Assembly: GCA_016195085.1 (NCBI GenBank)
Contig: JACQAG010000038.1
Location: 47,264-111,263 of the forward strand
Source of the DNA: Pseudomonadota bacterium
GTDB lineage: Bacteria; Pseudomonadota; Alphaproteobacteria; SHVZ01
Direction of reading: 5' to 3'
Length of the DNA stretch: 64,000 bases
Below are positions 25,110 to 34,214 of the stretch, piece after piece. Each line of letters opens with the position of its first letter. Position 1 is the stretch's first letter. The notes under the pieces were generated by a model that did not search any database, was not told the DNA's origin, and was given only the letters and a program-made list of their open reading frames with translations. A program made the position numbers and the translations under genes.

Positions 25110-27188
25110 TCAGGTGCTTACCGCGTTCGGCACCACCAAGGCGTCCACCACCACGGCACCCTTCGGACCGGCGATAACCGGGTTGGCATCGATCTCGGCG
25201 ACACGGTCCCCGAAATCGGCCGCCATCGCCGAGAAGCTGGCGATCAGCCGCGCGAGCCCATCGACATCGGCGGCCAGGCGACCGCGGGCACCGGCCAGCA
25301 GCCGCATGAGCGGCTCCAGCCGTTCCAGCGCGCGGCGCGCGGTCGCTTGACCGAAGGGTGCCAGCTCATGGGTCACGCACCCGATCACTTCGGCCAGTAC
25401 GCCGCCCATGCCGATGACGACCACCGGCCCGAACTGCGGATCGAGCTTCATGCCCAGCATCACCTCGACCCCGGGCGCGGCCATGGCGGCGATGAGGACA
25501 CGGGGGCCGAGCCGCTGGGCCATGTCGTCATAGGCGGCGCGAAGCCGGGGGGGATCGGCGAGGCCGAGCCGGACACCATCGGCATCGGTCTTGTGCATGA
25601 TGCCTGGTGCCGCGGTCTTGAGCGCCACGGGATATCCCAGCGCCGCCGCGGCGGCTTCAGCCGAAGCGGCGGTCTCGGCCAGGCGAAAATCGATGGTCGG
25701 GATGCCGTAGCTCGCCAGGAGGGCCAACGACTCCGCCTCCTCGAGCGGAGCGTACTGCGTCCATGGCCGCCCCGCAGTCTGTGCTGCCGGAGGAGCCAAA
25801 TCATCGGCGCGCGACAGGTAATCGCGATACGCCAAGAGATGGCGGATCGCCTTCAAGGAGGCGGTCGTGCCGTCCAGCACCGGGATGCCGAGCGCATCGA
25901 ACTCCCGCACGATCGCATCGTGGCGAAGCTGGGTGTAGCTGGTGGCGATCGCCACCGGCTTGGTGGTCGCGCCGATGAGTCGCTTGTGCGCCTCGAGATA
26001 GCCCTCATGCACGTAGTAGCCGGTTCTGAGGTCGGCGAAATGCACCAGGAGGGCGGTGTCGGGATCGTCGTGCAGCGCCTTCATGCAGTCATGGAATACG
26101 CCGACGAAGTCGCGGCCGGTGCCCCAGGCATCGAGCGGATTGCGGGGCTCGAGCCCGTGATCCAGCCTCGCCGCCAGTGCGGCCCGTGTCCCTTCGCCGA
26201 TCCCAGCAAAGGGAATGCCGTTGTCCGGTGCCAGGTCGGCGATCATCTCGCATTCGCCGCCGGAATCGAGAATGGCGCCGAGGCCGCCAGGAGCCGCCGG
26301 ACGTCCTTGCTGGAACAGGAGCAGGCTCGCCGCCAGCTCATCGACGGTATCGACACGCAGCACGCCGTAGCGGCGAAAGAGCGCGTCATGGGCCGCATCG
26401 TCGCCGGTCAAGGCGCCGGAATGGCCGAGCGCCATGCGCTTTGCCGCCTCGGTGCGGCCCACCTTCAAGACCACGACCGGCACCCGGGCCCGTGCCGCCT
26501 TGTCCAAAGCCGCCACAAAGCCGGCGGGATCGCGCACCGCTTCGATGAAGAGACCGATGACCCGGGTGCTCTCCAGCTCCAGGGCATAGTCCATGTAGTC
26601 GGCGACGGAGGTCACCAGCTCCTGGCCGGGCGAGACGCAGATGTTGAAGCGGAAGCGCGGATCGTTGTGGGCGAGCGCGCCGAAGATCGAGCCGGAATGG
26701 CTGATGAAGGCAATGTGGCCCGGACGCGCCTCGCGCTCGGCCGGGAAGCCCACGGCCCAGAAGCGATCGGCATCGTTGTAGAAGCCCATGCAATTGCCGC
26801 CGCAGATCGCCATGCCCGCCGCCTTGGCCTTGGCGGAGAGCCGCTCCAGCAAGGGCGGCGTCCCGTCATTCTCCAGATAGAGGCTCGCAAAGATCGTGGC
26901 GGCTGGCACCCCGTGCCGGATCGCATCGTCGAGGGCCGCCTCCAGTCCGGCATTGGCCACACTCAGCACCACATGGTCGACGGGTTCGGGCAGTGCCGCC
27001 AGCGAGGGGTAGCAACGAAAGCCCTCGACGCTGTCGTATTTCGGGTTGACCGGATAGACCGCACCTTCGAAACCGCCGCGCCTGACCATGCGCAGCATGT
27101 CGTTGCCGGGCGAATTGGGCCGCGGGCTCGCGCCGAGGAAGGCGACGGCGCGGGGCGACAGCAGCGGGGCGAGCCTATGCGGCTTCAT
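25110..27188 (-). CDS. Acyl-CoA synthetase, NDP-forming (acetate-CoA ligase type, fused alpha/beta)
   Basis: A 692-residue fused enzyme that makes an acyl-CoA with release of NDP and phosphate. The N-terminal CoA-binding domain starts SPRAVAFLGASPRPNSPGNDML; succinyl-CoA-synthetase-like domains follow, with HSGALTGDDAAHDALFRRYGV and the phospho-His region FISHSGSIFGALAHND. A C-terminal ATP-grasp domain has LGYPVALKTAAPGIMHKTDADGV (by position, about residues 533-555) and EIDANPV. The start at 27188 is preferred; a longer frame runs over the neighbouring gene and is a shadow. The organic acid substrate is unknown. Confidence 0.9.
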   Translation of the reverse strand: MKPHRLAPLLSPRAVAFLGASPRPNSPGNDMLRMVRRGGFEGAVYPVNPKYDSVEGFRCYPSLAALPEPVDHVVLSVANAGLEAALDDAIRHGVPAATIFASLYLENDGTPPLLERLSAKAKAAGMAICGGNCMGFYNDADRFWAVGFPAEREARPGHIAFISHSGSIFGALAHNDPRFRFNICVSPGQELVTSVADYMDYALELESTRVIGLFIEAVRDPAGFVAALDKAARARVPVVVLKVGRTEAAKRMALGHSGALTGDDAAHDALFRRYGVLRVDTVDELAASLLLFQQGRPAAPGGLGAILDSGGECEMIADLAPDNGIPFAGIGEGTRAALAARLDHGLEPRNPLDAWGTGRDFVGVFHDCMKALHDDPDTALLVHFADLRTGYYVHEGYLEAHKRLIGATTKPVAIATSYTQLRHDAIVREFDALGIPVLDGTTASLKAIRHLLAYRDYLSRADDLAPPAAQTAGRPWTQYAPLEEAESLALLASYGIPTIDFRLAETAASAEAAAAALGYPVALKTAAPGIMHKTDADGVRLGLADPPRLRAAYDDMAQRLGPRVLIAAMAAPGVEVMLGMKLDPQFGPVVVIGMGGVLAEVIGCVTHELAPFGQATARRALERLEPLMRLLAGARGRLAADVDGLARLIASFSAMAADFGDRVAEIDANPVIAGPKGAVVVDALVVPNAVST

Positions 27189-27232
27189 GCGGAGGCAAGG
27201 TCGTGGGACCAAGACGGAGAGGGAGGCCCGCC

Positions 27233-27254
27233 GCAAGGCAAGGCGACGGGCCTC
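27233..27254 (-). terminator. Possible hairpin after the binding-protein gene
   Basis: GAGGCCCG (27233-27240) and CGGGCCTC (27247-27254) form an 8-bp stem 15 bases past the stop codon of the binding-protein gene. The following bases on the minus strand are only modestly T-rich, so this is a weak candidate. Confidence 0.3.
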
Positions 27255-27268
27255 GCAGGGACGCGGGA

Positions 27269-28324
27269 TCAGCCGAGCAGCATCTTGTTCCAGTCTTCCT
27301 CGTACTTGCTCATATAGACGCCGGCTTGCTCGTCGCTGAGCAGCATCATGTTCTTGAGATTGTCGGGATGCATGACGAGCTGCCTCGCCTGCTCGGGTGT
27401 CGCCTTCTTCGCTGCCGCTTCCAGCACCGGTCCGTAGACGCCGATGCCGAGCAAGCGGGTCTGCGCCTCTTCGGTCAAGGCCGAGTTCAGGATCTTCATC
27501 GCCAGATCCTTGTAGGGTGTCCCCTTGGTCACCACCCAGGCGTTGCCCCAAGCGATGCCGTCCTTCCAGGTGAAGTCGATCGGCGCCTTCTCCTTCAGCG
27601 CGTCGAACAGCCGGCCGCTCCACACCGAGCACATCGCGAGCTCGCCTGAAGCCAGAAGCTGCGGCGGCTGCGCGCCAGCCGTCCACCACACGTTCACATG
27701 CGGCTTGATCTCGGCCATCTTGGCGATCGCCTGCTTGGCCTTCTCGGGCGTGACCGGGTACATCTCGGACTCCTTGACCCCGGCCGCCAGCATCGCCGCC
27801 TCGTAGTTGTAGTACATGAGCTTGTAGAGGCCGCGTGCGCCCGGGAAGTTCTTCACGTCCCAGAAGTCCTTCCAGGACTGCGGCCCCTTGCCGTTCGGAA
27901 AGGCCTTGCTGTTCCACGCGATCAGCGTGGCGCCGGTGCTGGTGTAGACCCCATGGGTGTGCACCCAGCGCTTATCGACGGTCTTGGCGTTGGGGACGAG
28001 GCTGTAGTCGATCGGCTCCAGGAAGCCCTGGTCGCGGCCGATGAAGATGCTGCGGCCGCCGACATCGACCAGATCCCATTCCACCGCTTTGGCCTCCGCC
28101 ATCGCCTTGATCTTCGCCTGGGTGGTGGGCGATGCGTTGACGATCTGCGTACCGAAGAGCTTTTCGGCAGGATCCATGAAGGCGTCCTTCTCCATGGCCG
28201 AAAGCGCGCCGCCCCAGGAGCAGAAGGTGAACGGGCGGCCCTGCGCCGCGAGAGGCCTGAGCCCCAGCGCCGCCGCACCGGCAGCGGTACCGGCAGCGCC
28301 CAAGAACAGCCGACGTGTAATCAT
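27269..28324 (-). CDS. ABC transporter substrate-binding protein, PotD-like
   Basis: A 351-residue periplasmic binding protein from the start at 28324 (MITRRLFLGAAGTAAGAAALGLRPLAA), a Tat-like signal with TRR and an AAQG cleavage region. Mature motifs: FTFCSWGGALSAMEKDAF, WDLVDVGGRSIF and WVVTKGTPYKDLAMKILN, the spermidine/putrescine-binding fold. The surrounding beta-oxidation-type enzymes argue for a carboxylate rather than a polyamine ligand. One base separates it from the ATPase stop. Confidence 0.9.
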   Translation of the reverse strand: MITRRLFLGAAGTAAGAAALGLRPLAAQGRPFTFCSWGGALSAMEKDAFMDPAEKLFGTQIVNASPTTQAKIKAMAEAKAVEWDLVDVGGRSIFIGRDQGFLEPIDYSLVPNAKTVDKRWVHTHGVYTSTGATLIAWNSKAFPNGKGPQSWKDFWDVKNFPGARGLYKLMYYNYEAAMLAAGVKESEMYPVTPEKAKQAIAKMAEIKPHVNVWWTAGAQPPQLLASGELAMCSVWSGRLFDALKEKAPIDFTWKDGIAWGNAWVVTKGTPYKDLAMKILNSALTEEAQTRLLGIGVYGPVLEAAAKKATPEQARQLVMHPDNLKNMMLLSDEQAGVYMSKYEEDWNKMLLG

Positions 28325-28325
28325 G

Positions 28326-29435
28326 TCATGCCTCCCCTTTCGAGATCGTTTCCGCGCGCGACAGGGCATCGTCAGGCAAGATGCGAACGTCGTCGGGGGC
28401 CCACTCGATGCCCACCGTCCCGCTCGGGATTTGGCCGTCGCCGGCGAGGCGACGGCAGAGAATCATCTGACCATGGGGCAGGCGCAGGCGCAAGGTCACG
28501 AGGCCGCCCAGATAGATGCTCTCCTCCAGAACGGCGGCGACGGTGCCGGCGGTTTCCGTCACCAGCCGCACCGACTCGGGACGGATGAGGGCGACCGCGG
28601 GGCCTTTCCGAAGGCCGTCGGCGGCGATGCCGTCGATCTCGCGCGCTAGTCCGTCGAGCCGGATGCGCGCCCGGCCGCGACCGACCTCCGTCACCATGCC
28701 GCTGAGCAGATTGGACTCGCCCAGAAACCCGGCAACGAAGGCGCCCTGCGGTTGGCGGTACAGCTCTTCCGCCCGGCCGAGCTGCTCGATCGCGCCCTCG
28801 CGCATGATGGCGATGCGATCCGACATGACCAGGGCTTCCTCCTGGTCATGGGTCACGTAGATCGTGGTGCGCCCATGCTCGCGATGCAGGCGGCGGATCT
28901 CCAGCTGCACATGCTGGCGGAGCTGGCGGTCGAGAGCGGCAAGCGGCTCATCCATGAGCAGCACATCCGGCTCGATCACCAGTGCCCGCGCCAAGGCGAC
29001 GCGCTGCTGCTGCCCGCCCGACAGCTCGGCGATCCGGCGCCTTCCATAGCCTTCGAGCCGGACCAGCTCGAGGGCCGTGTCCGTCCGGCGTTTGCGCTCC
29101 GCACCTGGAGTGCCGCGCGCGCGCAAGCCATAGGCGACGTTGTCGGCCACGGTCATATGCGGGAACAGCGCATAGTTCTGGAACACCATGCCGACATTGC
29201 GCCGGCGCGGCGGCAATTCGGTCACGTCCCGTTCGCCGACGATGACGCGTCCGCTCGTGGGTGCCAGATAGCCGGCGGCGATGTTGAGCAAGGTCGTCTT
29301 GCCCGACCCGCTCGGCCCCAGCAATGTCAAGAACTCGCCGGCGCGAACCTCGAGCTCGGTGGCGAGCAGCGCCCGCACCGCGCCGAAGGAGCGCGATACA
29401 CCGGCGAAGCGGATCGACTGGCCCCGGCCGCTCAT
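28326..29435 (-). CDS. ABC transporter ATP-binding protein, PotA-like
   Basis: A 369-residue ATPase: Walker A GPSGSGKTT at about residue 40, FQNYALFPHMTV Q-loop, signature ELSGGQQQRVALARAL, Walker B DVLLMDEPLAALD, H-loop YVTHDQEEALVMSD. A C-terminal TOBE-type regulatory domain follows residue 240 (GPAVALIRPESVRLV). Length fits PotA/FbpC proteins. It is 10 bases downstream of the second permease gene. Confidence 0.93.
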   Translation of the reverse strand: MSGRGQSIRFAGVSRSFGAVRALLATELEVRAGEFLTLLGPSGSGKTTLLNIAAGYLAPTSGRVIVGERDVTELPPRRRNVGMVFQNYALFPHMTVADNVAYGLRARGTPGAERKRRTDTALELVRLEGYGRRRIAELSGGQQQRVALARALVIEPDVLLMDEPLAALDRQLRQHVQLEIRRLHREHGRTTIYVTHDQEEALVMSDRIAIMREGAIEQLGRAEELYRQPQGAFVAGFLGESNLLSGMVTEVGRGRARIRLDGLAREIDGIAADGLRKGPAVALIRPESVRLVTETAGTVAAVLEESIYLGGLVTLRLRLPHGQMILCRRLAGDGQIPSGTVGIEWAPDDVRILPDDALSRAETISKGEA

Positions 29436-29445
29436 GGGGGGGCAC

Positions 29446-30249
29446 TCATGGACTAGCGCTTGCTCCAGCCCGGGGCGCGGCCAGGCGGAATAGGACGAAC
29501 AGCACCACCGTCACCAGGATCAAGAGGGTGGAGGCGACCGACAAGATCGGGGTGAATTCAAGGCGAACCACCTCCCACATCTTGACCGGCAGGGTCTTCG
29601 TCTGGACGCCGGCGAGGAAGATGGAGAGCACGACCTCGTCGAATGAGGAGATCAGCGCGAATACCGCCCCACCCAGCAAGCCGGGCAGGATGGTCGGCAA
29701 GGTGACGGTCAGGAACACCCGCGCCGGCGAGGCGCCCAAACCTTCGGCCGCGCGCAACCAGCTGGGATCGAGCGCGCGCAGGCTGACGCTCACATTCAGC
29801 ACCACGAACGGCATGCATATGAGCACATGGGCCAAGGCCAAACCGCTCAAGGTGCCGGTCAGCCCCCAATAGCGCCCGATATAGTAGAGCGATACCGCCA
29901 GCACGATGACCGGCACGATCATCGGACCGAGGATGAGCCCGAGCAGGATCGCTCTCAGCCTGCCGGTCATTCGCGCCAGGCCGAGTGCGGCGGCGGTGCC
30001 GAGGGCGACCGACACCAATGCTGCGATCGTGGCGACCTCGATGCTGGTTGCGAGCGAGGTCAGCCATTCGCGATCGGCGAAGAAGCGAAGATACCAGCGC
30101 GTGGACCAGGTCTCGGGCGGCAGCCGGATGAACGAGCCGTAGTTGAAGGAGGCGGGCACCACGGCGAGGATCGGCAGCAGCAGGAAAGCGAGCACGCTCG
30201 AGCCGAAGACGTGCACGGAAGCGCGCGCGAACCGCCCCTCTCCGGACAT
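29446..30249 (-). CDS. ABC transporter permease, PotC-like
   Basis: A 267-residue inner-membrane permease. The start at 30249 is a one-base overlap (TGATG) with the upstream permease. The first membrane helix is VFGSSVLAFLLLPILAVVPASF; the EAA loop is RALDPSWLRAAEGLGASPARVFLTVTLPTILPGLL (about residues 170-204). It forms the channel with the adjacent PotB-like permease. A longer upstream frame is a shadow over that gene. Confidence 0.92.
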   Translation of the reverse strand: MSGEGRFARASVHVFGSSVLAFLLLPILAVVPASFNYGSFIRLPPETWSTRWYLRFFADREWLTSLATSIEVATIAALVSVALGTAAALGLARMTGRLRAILLGLILGPMIVPVIVLAVSLYYIGRYWGLTGTLSGLALAHVLICMPFVVLNVSVSLRALDPSWLRAAEGLGASPARVFLTVTLPTILPGLLGGAVFALISSFDEVVLSIFLAGVQTKTLPVKMWEVVRLEFTPILSVASTLLILVTVVLFVLFRLAAPRAGASASP

Positions 30250-31094
30250 CAGCGCGCCTCCAGGGCGGCATCGAGCTTGACGAACCTGGTGGCGCAGGCG
30301 AGCAGCGCCAGGATCGCCACCAGCAGCAGGATCGAGGCGGCGCCCGCCAGCGGCCAGGCCAGGCGTTCGTTCACCAGGTTCTCGATCAGCATGGCCACGG
30401 TCATGTTGTTGGGCCCGCCCAGGAGCGCCGGCGTGACGAAGAAGCCGAGCGACAGGAGGAAGACGAAGGTCGCCGCGGTGCCGATGCCGGGCATGGTCAG
30501 AGGCAGGTAGACTCTGGCGAAGGTGAGAAAGGGCGAGGCGCCGAGCCCGTCGCTCGCCTGCAGCAATCGCTGGTCGACCCTGAGCATGCCGGCATAGATC
30601 GGCAGAATTGCGTAGGGCAGCAGCACATGGACCATGCCGATGAGCACGCCGGTATTGTTGAAGAGCAGCGTGACCGGCTGAGCAATGAGGCCCACATCCA
30701 CGAGGGTGCGGTTCAACGGTCCGTTCTTCTCCAGGAGCAGGATCCAGGCGAAGGTTCGAATCAAGACGCTGATCCAGAGCGGGAATAGCACGCCGTAGAC
30801 GGCTAGGGTCAGCGCCAATCCCTTGAGCCGCGCCAGCATGTAGGCGGTGGGATAGCCTAAGAGAACGGCGATCGCCGTCACCGTCGCTGCCAACACCAAA
30901 GTGCCGCGGAAGACCCGGAGATACAGCCACGAGCCCAAGATCTCCCAATATGTGGAGAACGGGCCGTCGGGCGCGGACAGACTCAGCTTCAAGAGCAAGC
31001 CCAGCGGCACCAAGAATGCGGCGGAGAGAAAGATGACGGCCGGCGCCAGCAGCGCCATCGTGACCAGACGCCCGCGCGCCGCCGCCGTCAGCAT
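30249..31094 (-). CDS. ABC transporter permease, PotB-like
   Basis: A 281-residue permease with N-terminal MALLAPAVIFLSAAFLVPLGLLL and an EAA loop (DQRLLQASDGLGASPFLTFARVYLPLTMPGI, about residues 183-213). The gene begins 13 bases after the enoyl-CoA hydratase stop and overlaps the PotC-like permease. Part of the four-gene importer at 31094-27269. Confidence 0.92.
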   Translation of the reverse strand: MLTAAARGRLVTMALLAPAVIFLSAAFLVPLGLLLKLSLSAPDGPFSTYWEILGSWLYLRVFRGTLVLAATVTAIAVLLGYPTAYMLARLKGLALTLAVYGVLFPLWISVLIRTFAWILLLEKNGPLNRTLVDVGLIAQPVTLLFNNTGVLIGMVHVLLPYAILPIYAGMLRVDQRLLQASDGLGASPFLTFARVYLPLTMPGIGTAATFVFLLSLGFFVTPALLGGPNNMTVAMLIENLVNERLAWPLAGAASILLLVAILALLACATRFVKLDAALEAR

Positions 31095-31107
31095 TCGCGC
31101 CTGAGTC

Positions 31108-31926
31108 TCATGGCCCGCGCCGGAAGCGGGCGTCGCGCCATTCGATCGCCGCCTTCAGACCCTGCTCCTTGCGGATCCGGTTGAATTCGGTGCGTTCCGG
31201 TCCGGCTCCGGCCTCGATCAGCACGCCGGCATCCACGGCGGCGAGCAGCGCCTGGCGCATGTTCATCATCTCGTAGGTGCGATTGAGGGCACGCTTGGTG
31301 AGCGCGACCGACAAGGGTGCCGCCGCCGCCACGTCGCGTGCCATCTGCATGGCCTTGTCGAGCTCTTGGCCGGCAGGAACCACATGGTTGACGATGCCGA
31401 GCTGGAGGGCCCGGCCGGCATCGATCTGATCGTTGCCGGTGAGCAGCAGCTCCTTTGCCGCCTTAGGTCCCACGCACCAGGGGAGCAGCATGGCGACGAT
31501 GCTGGAGCCGAAGCGCACTTCCGGCTGACCGAAGCGCGTTCCCTCGGCCGCAACCGTCATGTCGCAGCTCAGCGCCATCTCGAACGCGCCGGCCAGGCAG
31601 AAACCATGCACGGCGGCGATCGTCGGTTTGGCGCAATCCCAGAACTGCATCAAGAAGTCGAAGTCGTATTCGATCACGGCGCGCCACTGCTCGACGCCTT
31701 GGATGTTGCGCTGGGCCGACTCCTTCAGATCGAAGCCGGCGGAGAAGGCGCGGCCGGCGCCGTGAATGACGATGGCGTGGATGTCGGGCCGGCCGGCGAA
31801 GCCGTCGAGCGCGACCGACACTTCCTGCATCAGCACCGAGTTGAGCGCGTTCAGCGCCTGCGGCCGGTCGAGGGTGATGACCCCGACGCCGCCTTCCGCA
31901 CGCGTTTTGATGCAGGTTTCCGCCAT
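31108..31926 (-). CDS. Enoyl-CoA hydratase/isomerase family protein
   Basis: A 272-residue crotonase. Oxyanion-hole elements FSAGFDLKE and GFCLAGAFEMAL; both glutamates of active hydratases are present (AGAFE, GQPEVRFG). It is the first gene of the minus-strand run ending at 23546, ahead of the importer, synthetase and dehydrogenase. This fits hydration of the enoyl-CoA produced by the acyl-CoA dehydrogenase. Side-chain length of the substrate cannot be read. Confidence 0.92.
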   Translation of the reverse strand: MAETCIKTRAEGGVGVITLDRPQALNALNSVLMQEVSVALDGFAGRPDIHAIVIHGAGRAFSAGFDLKESAQRNIQGVEQWRAVIEYDFDFLMQFWDCAKPTIAAVHGFCLAGAFEMALSCDMTVAAEGTRFGQPEVRFGSSIVAMLLPWCVGPKAAKELLLTGNDQIDAGRALQLGIVNHVVPAGQELDKAMQMARDVAAAAPLSVALTKRALNRTYEMMNMRQALLAAVDAGVLIEAGAGPERTEFNRIRKEQGLKAAIEWRDARFRRGP

Positions 31927-31992
31927 GCCCCCCGCGCCCTTGCTGGGCGATCCTACGGTGGCGGCCTCTTCAGGCGCAAGGCGCCGGGTCGT

Positions 31993-32802
31993 TCACGGAT
32001 TTCGCGCCGATCCGTCGGCTTTGTCGTCGTCCAAGTGGAAGCGCCTGAGCCCGGTCAGGGCGAGGATGCTCAAGAGGATGAAGACGGGAACCGTCCTCAA
32101 ATAGCGGCCGGCCAAACGGCCGGGCTCGCTCGCCAGGCGAAATACCCATTCGAGGCCGGATCGTTGCATCCACCGCGGCGCCTGCGGCTTGCGGCCCGAG
32201 AGGAAATCGAAGGCCGCACCCACCCCGACCATGGCCGCCGCACCGGCATGGGGGAAATGCCGCGCCATCCAGCGCTCCTGCTTGGGCGAGCCGAGGCCGA
32301 CCCAGACGATCTCGGCGCCGGCGGCTCGCATCGCCTCCAGCGAACGCTGGTCGATGCCGGCCTCAGTGTCGGCGGGTGGCGGGGCGTAGATGCCGACCGG
32401 CTGAAATTCGGGATAGCGCTTGCCCAAGGCCGACGCCAGCGCTTCGGCTACGCCCGGACCGCCGCCCAGGAGAAAATGCCGCTTCCTTCGCAGCGTTTCG
32501 TCGGCGATGACAGCAGCCATGAGGTCAGGTCCGTAGACCCGCGAGACCTCTCTGTAGCCGAGCGCCCAGCAGAACCAGACCAGCGGCATGCCGTCGGGTG
32601 TGACCATGCCCGCCTGGTTGTGGATCGCCTTGAACTCCCGATCGTGCTGGCTCAGCACCACGCCATGGGCATCGCGGATGCAAACATAGCCGCCCCTTCC
32701 GGATTCGACCCAGGTGCGGATGGTCCGGACCGCGGCCTGCATGTCGACGCGGCTCACGCCTACGCCGAGCACATTCGCCCGCGGCGGCCTCTCTACGCTC
32801 AA
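31993..32802 (-). CDS. WecG/TagA/CpsF family glycosyltransferase
   Basis: About 269 residues. Diagnostic motifs: TPDGMPLVWFCWALGY, RVYGPDLMAAV, HFLLGGGPGVAEALA and IVWVGLGSPKQERWMARH, as in N-acetylmannosamine transferases acting on lipid-linked intermediates. The likely start is TTG at 32802, overlapping the upstream stop as TTGA, with AAGGAAG a few bases ahead. No ATG lies close to the conserved N-terminus (NVLGVGVSRVDM). The C-terminal hydrophobic stretch VPVFILLSILALTGL may anchor it to the membrane. It adds a sugar in repeat-unit assembly. Confidence 0.9.
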   Translation of the reverse strand: MSVERPPRANVLGVGVSRVDMQAAVRTIRTWVESGRGGYVCIRDAHGVVLSQHDREFKAIHNQAGMVTPDGMPLVWFCWALGYREVSRVYGPDLMAAVIADETLRRKRHFLLGGGPGVAEALASALGKRYPEFQPVGIYAPPPADTEAGIDQRSLEAMRAAGAEIVWVGLGSPKQERWMARHFPHAGAAAMVGVGAAFDFLSGRKPQAPRWMQRSGLEWVFRLASEPGRLAGRYLRTVPVFILLSILALTGLRRFHLDDDKADGSARNP

Positions 32803-34214
32803 TAGGCTTCCTTGCCGCTGATCATGGCGATCGCCGTCAGCATCAGGATGCGGAGATCGAAGAGCAGCGACCAATGGGCAATGTATTCGAGGTCGAACTC
32901 GACGCGTCGCTGCGCCTTCTCGACGGTGTCGGCGGTGCCGCGGTAGCCCGCGACCTGCGCCCAGCCGGTGATCCCCGGCTTCATGCGATGGCGGGCGGCG
33001 TAGTTGGAGACCACCTGGCGATAGTCGGCGGTGGCAGCCAGCATGCCGACCGGATGCGGCCTCGGGCCCACGACCGACATGTCGCCCTTCAGCACGTTGA
33101 AGAGCTGCGGCAGCTCGTCCAGGCTCCAGCGGCGCAGAGTCCGGCCCAAGGGTGTGACCCTGGGATCGCCTGGTTCGGTGCGCTTGACGCCGCTCGGATC
33201 GGAGCGCTCGACGTACATGGTGCGAAACTTGTAGACGGTGATGATGGTGTCGTTGAAGCCGTTGCGCGGCTGCCGGAAGAGGATCGGACCCGAGGATTCC
33301 ATCCGGATCAGCAGGGCCACGATCAGCATGATCGGCGACAGCACGAAAGTAATCGCGCAAGTGAGAACCAGATCCTCGATCCGCTTCATCAGCACCTGCC
33401 GGTCGGTGAGCGGCCGCCGGCCGATCTGCATGAGCGGCACGCCATAGGCGCCGACCGCGCTGGTGAAGTGCCGGTGCAGCATCCTGGTGGCGAAGGCGAC
33501 ATTGATGTCGACCGGCAAGACGCTGAGCTTCTCGCTCAGCTTGATGATGCGCTCCTCGCTCGACCACGGCAGCGCCAGCACGATGGAGTCGACGCGGTGC
33601 TCGCGGGTGTATTCGATGAGCGCCTCGACATTGCCGATGAACGGCAGATCGGCGAGTGAGGGCCGTCGGTTGCCTCCGCGCTCGTCGAACACGCCGACGA
33701 TCTCCGCATCGGCGCCGCCGTGCTGCCTGATGTCCTTGATGAGCTCGTCGGCCATCTCGGTCGCGCCGACGATGACGATGCGGTCCTGCCAGCGCCGCTG
33801 TCTGCGCCAGCGCGCCACCACGACCGCCACGCCGAGCCGGACGGCGATGATGAGGACAGTGGACAAGACCAGCCACAGCAAGGTCCAGCCGCGCGACCAG
33901 AACTCGGTGGTCTTGGTGATGAACCCGACCAGGAGCCAGCCGATCGCCATGACGCTGAGGGCGACGAGCGCCCGTTGCGTCATATAGATGACGTTCGACA
34001 GGCGGTCATAGCGATAGGCCTGCAGGGCCTGGGCGATGGCGAGATAGCCCAACGCCGAGATGGTCGCGGCGGCGAAGTAGAGGGCAGCTTGCTCCTCGGC
34101 ATCGAGCACGCCCGCCACATAGACGTAGAAGGCGATGGCGGAGGCGGCGAGAACCGCAAGCCCATCGGCGAGCCGGACCGCATCGGCCAGGAGGCGGCGG
34201 GAAATTGGTTTCAT
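32799..34214 (-). CDS. Undecaprenyl-phosphate sugar phosphotransferase (WbaP/WcaJ/ExoY type), initiating transferase
   Basis: A 471-residue inner-membrane enzyme that starts polysaccharide repeat-unit synthesis by moving a sugar phosphate to undecaprenyl phosphate. Four N-terminal membrane segments (about residues 10-115), a CoA-binding-like Rossmann region (DRIVIVGATEMADELIKDI), a further membrane helix (LVLTCAITFVLSPIMLIVALLI), then the catalytic domain with YKFRTMYVERSD, LRRWSLDELPQLFNVLKGDMSVVGPRP (by position, about residues 372-398) and GITGWAQV. ATGA overlap with the GT9 gene upstream. Confidence 0.94.
   Translation of the reverse strand: MKPISRRLLADAVRLADGLAVLAASAIAFYVYVAGVLDAEEQAALYFAAATISALGYLAIAQALQAYRYDRLSNVIYMTQRALVALSVMAIGWLLVGFITKTTEFWSRGWTLLWLVLSTVLIIAVRLGVAVVVARWRRQRRWQDRIVIVGATEMADELIKDIRQHGGADAEIVGVFDERGGNRRPSLADLPFIGNVEALIEYTREHRVDSIVLALPWSSEERIIKLSEKLSVLPVDINVAFATRMLHRHFTSAVGAYGVPLMQIGRRPLTDRQVLMKRIEDLVLTCAITFVLSPIMLIVALLIRMESSGPILFRQPRNGFNDTIITVYKFRTMYVERSDPSGVKRTEPGDPRVTPLGRTLRRWSLDELPQLFNVLKGDMSVVGPRPHPVGMLAATADYRQVVSNYAARHRMKPGITGWAQVAGYRGTADTVEKAQRRVEFDLEYIAHWSLLFDLRILMLTAIAMISGKEAY

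Noticed and set aside
24849..27317. 822-codon open frame on the plus strand across the synthetase and dehydrogenase
   Set aside because: Antisense shadow; it reads through the two intergenic hairpins and shows no protein motifs.
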